Numbered from the stretch's first letter, positions 1 through 6,090 are shown. The stretch is 20,632 nucleotides of DNA from UBA4717 sp045536775 (GCA_045536775.1 JAZSOD010000056.1:1-20632); one strand, 5' to 3'. Numbers and translations: made by a program. Notes: generated by a model not told the origin, from the letters alone.

Positions 1-391
1 GATTATTAAAAACGACCTGCGCAGTTATTTCTGCCTCTTTTGCAAGCTTTGAAACTTCATAGGCTTCCGCCTCGCTTACGCAAAGGGGCTTTTCACAGTA
101 GATGTGCTTGCCTGCGTCTATTGCTTTTTTGAGAGTTTCATAGTGGCTGATATTCGGCGTACATATATCTATTACGTCGATACCGTCGTTATATATCAGC
201 TCATCCTCGCTCGCTGCGGCTATGTCAAAGCCAAATCTCTTTGCCGCTGCCTCGCGGGTTTCGGGTGTTCTCGTATATACACCCTTTATCTTCGCCTCAA
301 ACGGCAGGTCCTTGTAATAGAATTTTATGTTCTCAACCGCCCACGAATGCGTGCGTCCCATTGAGCCGAATCCAAGAAGTCCTATGTTCAT
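1..391 (-). CDS. Gfo/Idh/MocA family oxidoreductase, N-terminal part
   Basis: This is the first 130 residues of an NAD(P)-dependent oxidoreductase; the C-terminal substrate domain lies beyond the window start. Visible signs are a Rossmann dinucleotide loop G-F-G-S-M-G at residues 7-12, a C-T-P-N-x-x-H stretch at 77-83 and the family's E-K-P motif at 100-102, where the lysine is normally part of the active site. The ATG at 389-391 is preceded by a GGAG at good distance (398-401 region). Family members oxidise or reduce sugars, inositols and related alcohols in the cytoplasm. The substrate cannot be deduced because the specificity domain is missing, and no neighbour on this side indicates a pathway. 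Confidence 0.9.
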   Translation of the reverse strand, partial: MNIGLLGFGSMGRTHSWAVENIKFYYKDLPFEAKIKGVYTRTPETREAAAKRFGFDIAAASEDELIYNDGIDVIDICTPNISHYETLKKAIDAGKHIYCEKPLCVSEAEAYEVSKLAKEAEITAQVVFNN

Positions 392-769
392 TTTTATCTC
401 CAGTCCGCGAAATCAAACCTCTGCTTATACTATTATACTTCTATTTAGTTAAAAATACAATAGAAACAGAGGATTTTTCCAAAGTTTTTGAAAATATGGG
501 GGAGTAGTTGATGTTGAGGTGGGTATGACCTGATTTTGATTTATGGAAATGGGGGATTGATTCGTTCATTTCTGTGTGCACAGAAACGAACCAAAGAGGC
601 ATTTAAGAGGAGGCTCGATGCCTCCTCTTAATAACTCCTCCCGCACAAGGGGACACCCCTTGTGAATCCCCGAAACTATGAGGCTTTATTAGAATTAAGA
701 TTTGTATTTTTTGTTTTTGCTTTATGAGAAGCACCGTGCTTGAACTTGCGCTCTCAAACTCTATTCTAT
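392..769. other. gene-free gap with palindromic repeats
   Basis: No convincing gene is seen. The first part is A/T-rich leader sequence of the oxidoreductase. The second half is packed with perfect or near-perfect inverted repeats (annotated separately at 564-664), plus a small AAGCAC/GTGCTT palindrome near 731-744. Short open frames here are antisense or chance frames without ribosome sites. Confidence 0.6.
564..664. repeat. cluster of three consecutive inverted repeats
   Basis: Three hairpins follow one another. The first is GTTCATTTCTGTG / CACAGAAACGAAC (564-576 with 579-591, one mismatch on plus that becomes a G-U pair on minus). The second is a perfect 12-base stem TTAAGAGGAGGC / GCCTCCTCTTAA (603-614 with 620-631). 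The third is a perfect 9-base stem CACAAGGGG / CCCCTTGTG (644-652 with 656-664). None has a clean T tract on plus, so they are not obvious terminators. The arrangement resembles dispersed palindromic intergenic repeats of gut Clostridia; that identity is inference. Confidence 0.7.
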
Positions 770-1024
770 CTATCCCGTTTTCTCCACCAAATCCATCACT
801 ATTGCCGAAACCACCACTATTGTAAACGTCATCACCGCGGTTGAAAGCATCTCGCGGGCAAGCGGTAAAAGTGCAACTCTCGCCCACTCTCCTCCGCCCT
901 CAACTGCGGCAAGCTTATCAAGATACAGCTTCCCTGCGGCAAACATTGCTATAACAAGAAAAAATCCTCTTTTTAATATGTACGCGGCGCGGTGAGTGAG
1001 CCCGCGCCCCTCTCTGTTTTTCAT
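770..1024 (-). CDS. small two-helix membrane protein, unknown function
   Basis: I do not recognise this 84-residue protein. It begins MKNREGRGLTHRA, has a hydrophobic segment at about residues 18-33, a more polar middle (LDKLAAVEGGGEWARV) and a second hydrophobic segment at about 60-78, ending DLVEKTG. A two-helix hairpin in the membrane is the likely fold. The ATG at 1022-1024 is chosen because AAAAGGAG lies just upstream; a longer reading would run into the RNase P RNA and is rejected. It lies directly 3' of rnpB on the same strand but has its own candidate promoter. It could be a conserved small protein or a lineage-specific one. Confidence 0.6.
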   Translation of the reverse strand: MKNREGRGLTHRAAYILKRGFFLVIAMFAAGKLYLDKLAAVEGGGEWARVALLPLAREMLSTAVMTFTIVVVSAIVMDLVEKTG

Positions 1025-1052
1025 CTGTTTCTCCTTTTCGTTTTCTGCTTTA

Positions 1053-1081
1053 ATTATAACAAAAAAGCGAGGTAAAGTCAC
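1053..1081 (-). promoter_or_regulatory. promoter of the small membrane protein
   Basis: Read on minus: GTGACT, 17 bases, then a perfect TATAAT, about 30 bases before the ribosome site. The -35 matches the consensus at four of six positions. Confidence 0.5.
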
Positions 1082-1118
1082 CCCGCAATAAATGGAAGAA
1101 AAAAAGAAACAAATAAAA

Positions 1119-1478
1119 CGGACCGAGCCTGTAAGCCGGGTTCTGTAATCGACAATCATCTATCTCTACGCCGCGTTACCGCGGCGCTCCGAATATAAAT
1201 TCGTGCCACCATTGAAGCTGTGTCGGGCAAACACGGCAAAAGCCGTTCAAAGGTGTTGCTTCGGATAGGGTTTACAGCAAGCTTATGTTACCATAGGCTT
1301 GGGTGAGCTCTTACCTCGCCTTTCCATCCTTACCGCTTTCGCGGCGGTTTATTTCTGTTGCACTTTCCCGGGAGTCGCCTCCGGCGGACGTTATCCGTTA
1401 TCCTGCCCTGTGAAGCCCGGACTTTCCTCATAATAATACCTTTCGGCAACATATTACGCGATTGTCCGGCTCGGTCCG
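1119..1478 (-). ncRNA. rnpB: RNase P RNA
   Basis: This is the catalytic RNA of ribonuclease P, which trims tRNA 5' leaders. On minus it opens GGACCGAGCCGGACAATCGC and then shows the conserved P4-side core GAGGAAAGTCCGGGC, ACAGGGCAGGATAACGG, the AAAGTGCAACAGAAA segment, GTAAGAGCTCACC, and the closing ACAGAACCCGGCTTACAGG followed by GGCTCGGTCCG, which pairs with the start as helix P1. The GTAAGAGCTCACC element suggests the ancestral type A fold. Complementarity of the two ends extends to 19 bases (1111-1129 with 1468-1486), so the transcript probably ends in a T-rich stretch just after 1111. The ends given are those of the P1 core. Confidence 0.95.
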
Positions 1479-1500
1479 TTTTATTTATTCCTTTTGATTA

Positions 1501-1529
1501 ATGGTAGCACAAAGGTTTGGATTTGTCAA
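1501..1529 (-). promoter_or_regulatory. rnpB promoter
   Basis: Read on minus: a perfect TTGACA (1524-1529), 17-base spacer, TACCAT (1501-1506). The expected start point falls a few bases before the extended P1 helix of RNase P RNA, which supports the assignment. Confidence 0.75.
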
Positions 1530-1591
1530 GGAAAGGAGCATGGTTTGAAGATGGAAATTTTCTGATTTTTTAAGAAAAATCAAAAAATCCC

Positions 1592-1620
1592 TTGACAAGC
1601 ATTAAGTCAGGTGATATAAT
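1592..1620 (+). promoter_or_regulatory. tRNA-Arg promoter
   Basis: Perfect TTGACA (1592-1597), 17-base spacer, perfect TATAAT (1615-1620) with the extended -10 TG at 1612-1613. It lies 22 bases before the tRNA and is divergent from the rnpB promoter. Confidence 0.9.
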
Positions 1621-1642
1621 AGTTGAGCGTTCAAAAACGTGT

Positions 1643-1718
1643 GCGCTGCTAGCTCAGTGGATAGAGTGCCCGGCTACGAACCGGTAGGTCGCAGGTTCGA
1701 ATCCTGCGCGGCGCGCCA
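1643..1718 (+). tRNA. tRNA-Arg(ACG)
   Basis: Full cloverleaf: acceptor GCGCTGC pairs with GCGGCGC with one G-T pair. The anticodon loop CTACGAA gives anticodon ACG, and the T arm GCAGG-TTCGAAT-CCTGC is perfect. Discriminator G and CCA are encoded. The A at the wobble position is normally converted to inosine by TadA. Confidence 0.97.
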
Positions 1719-1720
1719 AG

Positions 1721-1756
1721 AACAGACAGATGCCTCTGGTGTCTGTCTGTTTTTTT
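1721..1756 (+). terminator. terminator after tRNA-Arg
   Basis: Stem AACAGACAGA (1721-1730) with TCTGTCTGTT (1742-1751), extended by further inner pairs, followed by a run of T to 1756. It begins three bases after the tRNA CCA. Confidence 0.92.
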
Positions 1757-1838
1757 CTTGCAAAAACGAATAAAACCGAAAAAACAGGCATAATAATATA
1801 AGGTAAGCGAGGGGAAAAGAAAAAGTTCGCAAAAAAAC

Positions 1839-1867
1839 TTGACAAAGCGCGTGAGTTGTGGTATACT
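1839..1867 (+). promoter_or_regulatory. promoter of the tRNA-Leu / tRNA-Met unit
   Basis: TTGACA (1839-1844), 17-base spacer, TATACT (1862-1867), 25 bases before tRNA-Leu. The two tRNAs are five bases apart and share this promoter. Confidence 0.87.
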
Positions 1868-1892
1868 AACAGAGCGCTAAAAAAGAGCACCT

Positions 1893-1981
1893 GCCGGAGT
1901 GGCGGAACTGGCAGACGCCCGGGACTTAAAATCCCGTGAGGTTTACCCCTCGTACCGGTTCGAACCCGGTTTCCGGCACCA
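1893..1981 (+). tRNA. tRNA-Leu(TAA)
   Basis: Class II tRNA with a long variable arm. Acceptor GCCGGAG pairs with TTCCGGC, the anticodon loop CTTAAAA gives TAA, and the T arm is ACCGG-TTCGAAC-CCGGT. Discriminator A and CCA are encoded. Confidence 0.97.
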
Positions 1982-1986
1982 TATAA

Positions 1987-2065
1987 CGCGGAGTGGAGCA
2001 GCTTGGTTAGCTCGTCGGGCTCATAACCCGGAGGGCAGGAGGTTCAAATCCCCTCTCCGCACCCA
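1987..2065 (+). tRNA. initiator-type tRNA-Met(CAT)
   Basis: The anticodon loop CTCATAA gives CAT. Two initiator hallmarks are present: an unpaired C1-A72 at the acceptor end, and three G-C pairs (GGG/CCC) next to the anticodon loop. It reads CGCGGAGTGGAGCAG at the 5' end, as initiators do. Oddities: the T stem has an A-C mismatch in its middle (GGAGG against CCCCT), the discriminator base is C rather than the usual A, and the variable loop seems one base long. The A-C mismatch spans the start of the duplicated 3' segment described elsewhere. It could be a less efficient second initiator gene. Confidence 0.9.
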
Positions 2066-2070
2066 AAAAA
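2046..2070 (+). repeat. tRNA 3'-end direct repeat, copy 1 (att-like)
   Basis: Twenty-five bases from the T loop through CCA and the following A run of tRNA-Met (AAATCCCCTCTCCGCACC and onward). They recur exactly at 2276-2300. Duplication of a tRNA 3' end is the usual footprint of an integrated element (attachment site). Confidence 0.85.
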
Positions 2071-2102
2071 CAAAGGACACCGTTCGGTGTCCTTTGTTTT
2101 TT
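2065..2102 (+). terminator. terminator after tRNA-Met
   Basis: Perfect 17-base stem with a GTTC loop, core CAAAGGACACC / GGTGTCCTTTG, with A run before and T run after, so it can act on either strand. It starts at the last base of the tRNA CCA. Confidence 0.92.
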
Positions 2103-2155
2103 CGTATGGCGAAACGGATTTGAGCCGAGTGACCGACGGAGGAGGTCAGGGGTTA

Positions 2156-2264
2156 GCAAAAGAAAAACAGTCCGGTGAACTGTTTTTCTTTTGCGGTGTC
2201 GCCCCAAGTGCGAGTTTTGCGTGCAAGGCTATGCCTTGCGCTCAAAACGACACACGACGGCGAC
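2156..2264. repeat. structured segment between the tRNA-tail repeats
   Basis: A perfect 16-base stem, GCAAAAGAAAAACAGT (2156-2171) with its complement at 2179-2194 around a CCGGTGA loop, is followed by a nested structure. That has an outer stem GTCGCC/GGCGAC (2198-2203 with 2259-2264), a middle GTTTTG/CAAAAC (2214-2219 with 2243-2248) and an inner GCAAGGC/GCCTTGC (2223-2229 with 2233-2239). It may be element-end DNA or a small structured RNA; function unknown. Confidence 0.6.
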
Positions 2265-2275
2265 TGGGCAATGAA

Positions 2276-2300
2276 AAATCCCCTCTCCGCACCCAAAAAA
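2276..2300 (+). repeat. tRNA 3'-end direct repeat, copy 2 (att-like)
   Basis: Exact second copy of the 25-base tRNA-Met tail, 230 bases downstream. The sequence before it does not rebuild a tRNA, so this is an isolated tail, as expected at the far end of an insertion or its scar. Confidence 0.85.
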
Positions 2301-2341
2301 GATTCCATAGTCGATACAATTTCGGCTATGGAATTTTGCTT
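2301..2341 (+). terminator. hairpin terminator after second tRNA tail
   Basis: Stem ATTCCATAG (2302-2310) with CTATGGAAT (2326-2334), followed by TTTTGCTTT. It directly follows the duplicated tRNA tail, in the same position as the terminator behind the intact tRNA. Confidence 0.6.
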
Positions 2342-2422
2342 TATATGCGAAAAACAGCTCATTTTTGCCCTTTAACCGCTCTTTTAGGTGTTTTTGAGGG
2401 CTTTTTTCTTATAAAAACGATG

Positions 2423-2466
2423 AATCCGCCATCCTCTGCCCCGGCAAGGCAAAAGTGGCGGATTTT
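2423..2466 (-). terminator. hairpin downstream of the LysR gene
   Basis: Stem AATCCGCCA (2423-2431) with TGGCGGATT (2456-2464), with a partial outer CGAT/ATCG pairing. On minus it is followed by CATCGTTTTTAT and may end the LysR gene transcript; on plus it is followed by TTTTG. Confidence 0.5.
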
Positions 2467-2468
2467 GT

Positions 2469-2516
2469 ATCGTTCAAGGGTTCAATCGTTCAAGGAATCA
2501 ATTTGTTCAACAAGTA
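2469..2516. repeat. degenerate 16-base tandem repeat
   Basis: Three adjacent 16-base units, ATCGTTCAAGGGTTCA, ATCGTTCAAGGAATCA and ATTTGTTCAACAAGTA, the third clearly diverged. Role unknown. Confidence 0.55.
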
Positions 2517-2543
2517 TCAATATAATAATGTGCATAAATTTGA

Positions 2544-3407
2544 TTATTTGTAGTTTGGCTTTCTTCCAAGAAATTGTTCCGAATAGTGCTTTGCGTTTGT
2601 ATTTCGCGTATATACCACATGAAATGCATGAGGATCTGTTAAGCCGTCAACAGTAAAAGTGCCGATATTATCATTTTTAGCAACAACAGATTGATACAAA
2701 AAACTAATGCCGATACCACTTGCAACCAATTCCTGAATTGCAACAAAACTGCTGATAGATATTTGTCTAAAGAAATCGTTTAGCTCGTATCCGGAAGATA
2801 TCAATCGCTCTTCAAATATTCGACGAGTGCCGGAACCATCTTCTCGGACAATAATTGTTTCGTTCAACAAATCCTCGATTTGTATATGTTTATCACACAA
2901 AGGACTACTCTTGGTGCATATTCCCACAAACGGCTCCATTCGGAACAAGTAATAATCATACTTGGTCTTGCTGAATGTTCCTTCAATTACAGCAAAGTCA
3001 AGCAGGTTTTCATCCAACATTTGTAACAGATGTTTTGTATTATCTACAACTAAAGAAAGTTCTTGGTTAGGGGCGCTAAGATATTCTTTGATAGCATCAA
3101 TCAGCACATAATCACCGATAGTCTTTGTGGCACCAATTCGCAGCTTTAAACGTTCTTTATCGGCAATAGCAAGCTGAAGTTCTTCAAATTGATATTGTAC
3201 GGAAATGGCATAGCGTTCTAAAAGCAAGCATTTTTCGGTTTTATGTAAGGTGTGTCCGTCGTAAATAAATAACTTTGTATGCAACAATTGTTCTAATGCT
3301 TGAATTTGTTTTGTAACCGCCGGCTGTGAAAGATGAAGGCGTTCTGCCGCTAAACGATAGTTCATTGTTTGACATAGCATGAGAAAAGTTTGCAGTTTGG
3401 TATCCAT
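2544..3407 (-). CDS. LysR family transcriptional regulator
   Basis: A 287-residue LysR-type regulator of normal length. The N-terminal winged helix-turn-helix (about residues 1-60) reads NYRLAAERLHLSQPAV and then TKQIQALEQLL, the typical LysR recognition pattern. Residues from about 90 on form the periplasmic-binding-like effector domain (LRIGATKTIGDYVL, VREDGSGTR). Start ATG has GAGGA upstream. It is transcribed away from a YeiH-family exporter; the same divergent arrangement is known for yeiE-yeiH in Enterobacteria, where YeiE is a LysR regulator. I infer it controls that exporter and itself from the shared 113-base region. The gene is visibly more A/T-rich than the Rnf genes, hinting at separate origin. 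The effector molecule cannot be told. Confidence 0.95.
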   Translation of the reverse strand: MDTKLQTFLMLCQTMNYRLAAERLHLSQPAVTKQIQALEQLLHTKLFIYDGHTLHKTEKCLLLERYAISVQYQFEELQLAIADKERLKLRIGATKTIGDYVLIDAIKEYLSAPNQELSLVVDNTKHLLQMLDENLLDFAVIEGTFSKTKYDYYLFRMEPFVGICTKSSPLCDKHIQIEDLLNETIIVREDGSGTRRIFEERLISSGYELNDFFRQISISSFVAIQELVASGIGISFLYQSVVAKNDNIGTFTVDGLTDPHAFHVVYTRNTNAKHYSEQFLGRKPNYK

Positions 3408-3429
3408 ATAATTCCTCTTGATAAATATT

Positions 3430-3453
3430 TGGAATAGGTCTATTCCATATAAT
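3430..3453 (+). promoter_or_regulatory. LysR operator and -10 of the exporter promoter
   Basis: A perfect palindrome TGGAATAG-GT-CTATTCCA (3430-3447) is directly followed by a perfect -10 TATAAT (3448-3453) reading towards the exporter. No -35 lies at the right distance, as in promoters that need a LysR activator. The palindrome also lies 23 bases before the LysR start, suited to autoregulation. Assignment to this regulator is inference. Confidence 0.6.
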
Positions 3454-3455
3454 AA

Positions 3456-3489
3456 CTTTATTTTATCATAAAATTGTGATAAAATAAAG
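3456..3489. repeat. 13-base inverted repeat in the exporter leader
   Basis: Perfect arms CTTTATTTTATCA (3456-3468) and TGATAAAATAAAG (3477-3489) around an 8-base centre. It lies just after the -10, so it is in the 5' leader of the exporter mRNA as a hairpin, or is a second protein-binding site. Confidence 0.7.
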
Positions 3490-3520
3490 AGGAAAAAGAA
3501 AATTTTTTAGGAGAAAAACT

Positions 3521-4546
3521 ATGGAATCAACGGCAAAAAAACGAGGTTTATTTATTCTCGGTGTTGGTATCTGCTTTTCGGTAGCTGCCGTATCAATATT
3601 GGTGGAGCATTTAATTCCCGGAGACCTTTTGGGAGCGGCTATTATTGCCCTGTTTACCGGTACAATCATTAACAGCTTTTTTCATCCGAAATGGATACAG
3701 CCCGCGCTTAAATTTACATCCAAAAAAATATTGAAGGTTGCGATTATTCTTTTGGGGGCATCATTATCTGTCAATACGATTATGTCTGTCGGCAAAATGA
3801 CCTTTTTTGTGATGATATTTACATTTGCTATGTGCTTCGGTGCAGGATATTTTATCCGCAAGCTATTCGGATTGAATTGGAAACTCTCCAACTTAATCTC
3901 CGCAGGAACAGGCATTTGCGGTGGTTCTGCCGTAGCAGCCATTGCTCCTGTCATTGATGCAGATGATAAAGACGTCGCTTTCGCTATGTCGTCCACGTTC
4001 CTTTTTGATATGGTCATGATTGCACTATATCCCATTATGGGAAGAGCATTAGGATTGTCTGACATCGCCTATGGTATTTGGGCAGGAACATCTGTAAACG
4101 ATACTGCCAGTGTTGTTGCTTCCGGATATGCTTTCTCAGAGATTGCAGGCGATTTTGCTACTATGGTTAAACTTACAAGAACGATCGCCATTATACCCAC
4201 AGTACTGGTTTTTGCATTTATCAGCACTCGCATGAAGCAGAAAGAATTGAAGACAAACAACAACGGCAAGAAAGTAAATCTTGTAAAAATTATCCCTTGG
4301 TTCATCGGAGGCTTTCTGTTGTTGGCTATCTTAAACAGTGTCGGTTGTATTCCCGTGGCTGTATCCGCTGCTATTAAAGGAACAAGCAAGTTCTTAATGG
4401 TTACTGCTTTGGCTGCTATCGGGTTGGGTACAAGTATCACCGATTTCAAGAAGGCGGGGCTTAAACCTATGTTCTACGGAATTACAATTGATACCTTGGT
4501 AACTATAACGGCATTGGTTGTAATTTGGTGCATGGGACTGATATAA
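3521..4546 (+). CDS. YeiH family (UPF0324) putative exporter
   Basis: A 341-residue integral membrane protein of the YeiH/UPF0324 family, annotated in the literature as putative sulfate exporter; the substrate is not firmly established. About ten hydrophobic segments can be counted. Family signatures are visible: LVEHLIPGDLLGAAIIALF near the start, SAGTGICGGSAVAAIAPVI around residues 127-145, GTSVNDTASVVASGYAFS around 190-207, and the KLTRTIAIIPTVLVF helix. AGGAG at 3509-3513 fits the ATG. It is divergent from a LysR regulator and ends at a strong terminator, so it is a single-gene unit. Base composition resembles the LysR gene rather than the Rnf cluster. Confidence 0.92.
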   Translation: MESTAKKRGLFILGVGICFSVAAVSILVEHLIPGDLLGAAIIALFTGTIINSFFHPKWIQPALKFTSKKILKVAIILLGASLSVNTIMSVGKMTFFVMIFTFAMCFGAGYFIRKLFGLNWKLSNLISAGTGICGGSAVAAIAPVIDADDKDVAFAMSSTFLFDMVMIALYPIMGRALGLSDIAYGIWAGTSVNDTASVVASGYAFSEIAGDFATMVKLTRTIAIIPTVLVFAFISTRMKQKELKTNNNGKKVNLVKIIPWFIGGFLLLAILNSVGCIPVAVSAAIKGTSKFLMVTALAAIGLGTSITDFKKAGLKPMFYGITIDTLVTITALVVIWCMGLI

Positions 4547-4576
4547 GAACAGCAAACATAATATTTACTAACACAC

Positions 4577-4624
4577 AAAAGTCCCCTAACAGCATCACAC
4601 CCTGGTGCCGTTCGGGGACTTTTC
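4577..4624 (+). terminator. terminator of the YeiH-family gene
   Basis: Stem AAAAGTCCCC (4577-4586) with GGGGACTTTT (4614-4623); the long loop contains a minor hairpin. It lies 30 bases after the stop codon and can serve either strand. Confidence 0.85.
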
Positions 4625-4633
4625 TATTCTCGT

Positions 4634-4766
4634 TCAAAGCATAACCGATATCTCGCTGCCGTCCTTCAGCGAATACGCCAAGCGGTCATCGTTATATACG
4701 GTTACGCGGTCGACCACCGCGTGCCACAGTTTTTCATCAAATTCAATGGGCGGAGCTTCAAGTTCG
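4634..4766 (-). pseudogene. serine recombinase C-terminal remnant
   Basis: Read on minus, about 45 codons end in TELEAPPIEFDEKLWH, then AVVDRVTVYNDDRLAYSLKD, then GSEISVML and a stop at 4634-4636. This matches the usual C-terminal tail of large serine recombinases of integrative elements, where a phrase of the type EFDE-LW-xx-V-xx-VTVY is followed by a strand ending DGTEI. The catalytic N-terminal domain is absent: an in-frame stop lies upstream near 4795 and the sequence beyond is unrelated. The opposite strand is open in register across the same bases, so the assignment rests on the protein pattern alone. It suggests a decayed mobile element next to the LysR-YeiH pair. Confidence 0.55.
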
Positions 4767-4987
4767 GTGAACCCGACATCAACAAGGCATACGAACTATA
4801 CAGCCGTGCATACGCTCACGGTATCCATTACGCGTCGACAATGATGGCTCACATTGACAATCTGGAGCATCGATAAGCTTACATGTGGGCAGGTCTGTTG
4901 ATCTTTGCCGTCCTTTAGCCGAAACAATAACGGTGTTCGTAAAGACGCAAAAAGAGTAATCAATAACCAACTTTTTTGTGAAATAAG

Positions 4988-5017
4988 TTGTTTTTCCGTC
5001 GGAATATGTGATATAAT
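4988..5017 (+). promoter_or_regulatory. antiporter promoter
   Basis: TTGTTT (4988-4993), 18-base spacer, perfect TATAAT (5012-5017) with an extended -10 TG at 5009-5010, 47 bases before the start codon. Confidence 0.75.
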
Positions 5018-5064
5018 ACGTTAGTGGCTTTTTTCATAAATACACAAAGAAAGGTTTTTTAACA

Positions 5065-6090
5065 ATGATTGGACAAGTTCTTGCTTGGTACAACGGACTG
5101 ACCGACGTGCTTTGGGGCTCACTACTTTTGTTCGTTGCAGGCGTAATTTTACTCATCAAGGGTGGAGACTGGTTTGTTGACAGTGCCGTCGGTATCGCCA
5201 AGCACTTCCGTGTGCCAGAAATAATTATCGGTGCTACAGTAGTATCTATCGGAACGACCTTGCCCGAGGTAATGGTATCAGTCACGGCGGCAATAAACAA
5301 TAACGGCGCTATTGCTTACGGAAACGCCATCGGCTCTATCATCTGCAATACTGCCTTGATAGCGGCTCTGACAATCGCTATCCGTCCTGCGCCTGTAAAC
5401 CGTAAGGCTATCGTTACGCCGGTATTGTTCTTCTTTGCTTCTGCAACAATTTACACCGTTGCGGCGTACATATTCGGGCGTTTTGACAGATGGCTCGGCA
5501 TTGTGATGCTGACTGTTTTCGGCGCATATATGATAATGACGATATACAAGGGCTTCAAGAATCCCGAAGAAGCTCACGAGGATTCGGACGGTGAGCAGAG
5601 TAGCTCGCTTGTGAAAAATCTTATAGTTCTGATCGCTAGTGCCGCGCTGATTGCAGTCGGTGCCGATATGCTGGAGGGCTCCTCGGTTTCACTCGCAACA
5701 ATGGCAGGAATTCCTACAGAGGTTGTCGGAGTTACCGTGGTTGCGCTATGCACGTCGCTTCCCGAACTGGTAACGGCTGTTACCGCGCTTCTCAAGGGAC
5801 ACGGCGCTCTTTCGCTCGGAAACATTATCGGTGCAAATATTTTCAATCTGGTGCTTGTATCCGGAGCAGCCGTAACTATTTCCCCATTCGTTATCCCCGA
5901 GGGAAGCAAGCTTTTCGGCTTTAACACCTCTCAGCTTATCGAAATACCCCTTATGATAGGCGTAATGGCTCTTATGACACTCCCTGCTGTTTTCAAGGGT
6001 AAGCTTCACCGCTGGCAAGGCGTTACGTTATTGGGCATTTATCTGGCATTCGTAGTGCTTCAGGTACTGATTGCTCTTAAGCTGGTTTGA
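5065..6090 (+). CDS. CaCA family Na+/Ca2+-type antiporter
   Basis: A 341-residue membrane exchanger of the Ca2+:cation antiporter superfamily (YrbG-like). The two inverted alpha repeats that form the ion site are both present: GATVVSIGTTLPEVMVS at about residues 56-72 and GVTVVALCTSLPELVTAV at about 222-239, each with the conserved T-x-LPE glutamate, and each followed by a G-N-x-I-G segment (NAIGSIICN, NIIGANIFN). A short acidic loop EEAHEDSDGEQ at about 168-178 joins the halves on one side of the membrane. AAAGG precedes the ATG. It is a single-gene unit with its own promoter and terminator. It probably extrudes Ca2+ using Na+ or H+; a Na+ link to Rnf nearby is possible but speculative. Confidence 0.95.
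   Translation: MIGQVLAWYNGLTDVLWGSLLLFVAGVILLIKGGDWFVDSAVGIAKHFRVPEIIIGATVVSIGTTLPEVMVSVTAAINNNGAIAYGNAIGSIICNTALIAALTIAIRPAPVNRKAIVTPVLFFFASATIYTVAAYIFGRFDRWLGIVMLTVFGAYMIMTIYKGFKNPEEAHEDSDGEQSSSLVKNLIVLIASAALIAVGADMLEGSSVSLATMAGIPTEVVGVTVVALCTSLPELVTAVTALLKGHGALSLGNIIGANIFNLVLVSGAAVTISPFVIPEGSKLFGFNTSQLIEIPLMIGVMALMTLPAVFKGKLHRWQGVTLLGIYLAFVVLQVLIALKLV

Larger units (their letters stand above)
2066..2543. other. gene-free gap downstream of the tRNA cluster
   Basis: Contains the tRNA terminator, a structured segment between two copies of the tRNA tail, two further hairpin terminators and a short degenerate tandem repeat. The long open frame on plus through this region runs across hairpins and has no ribosome site or recognisable domain, so I do not call it. 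Confidence 0.6.
4547..5064. other. gene-free gap with recombinase remnant
   Basis: Holds the exporter terminator, a C-terminal serine recombinase remnant, a following stretch of about 110 bases open on plus (ending at 4876) that I cannot identify, and the promoter of the antiporter gene. A CAACTT/AAGTTG hairpin lies just before that promoter. Confidence 0.6.

Noticed and set aside
1025..1159. Longer start of the small membrane protein
   Set aside because: It would extend into RNase P RNA; the ATG at 1024 has a proper ribosome site.
1654..2207. Open frames on both strands over the tRNA genes, including one with a RAGFEPATYRF-like phrase
   Set aside because: They are translations of tRNA sequence and terminators; this type of phrase is a known spurious annotation from antisense tRNA.
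2087..2656. Long plus-strand frame of 189 codons through the post-tRNA gap
   Set aside because: It crosses perfect hairpins and the duplicated tRNA tail, overlaps the end of the LysR gene, has no ribosome site and no recognisable domain.
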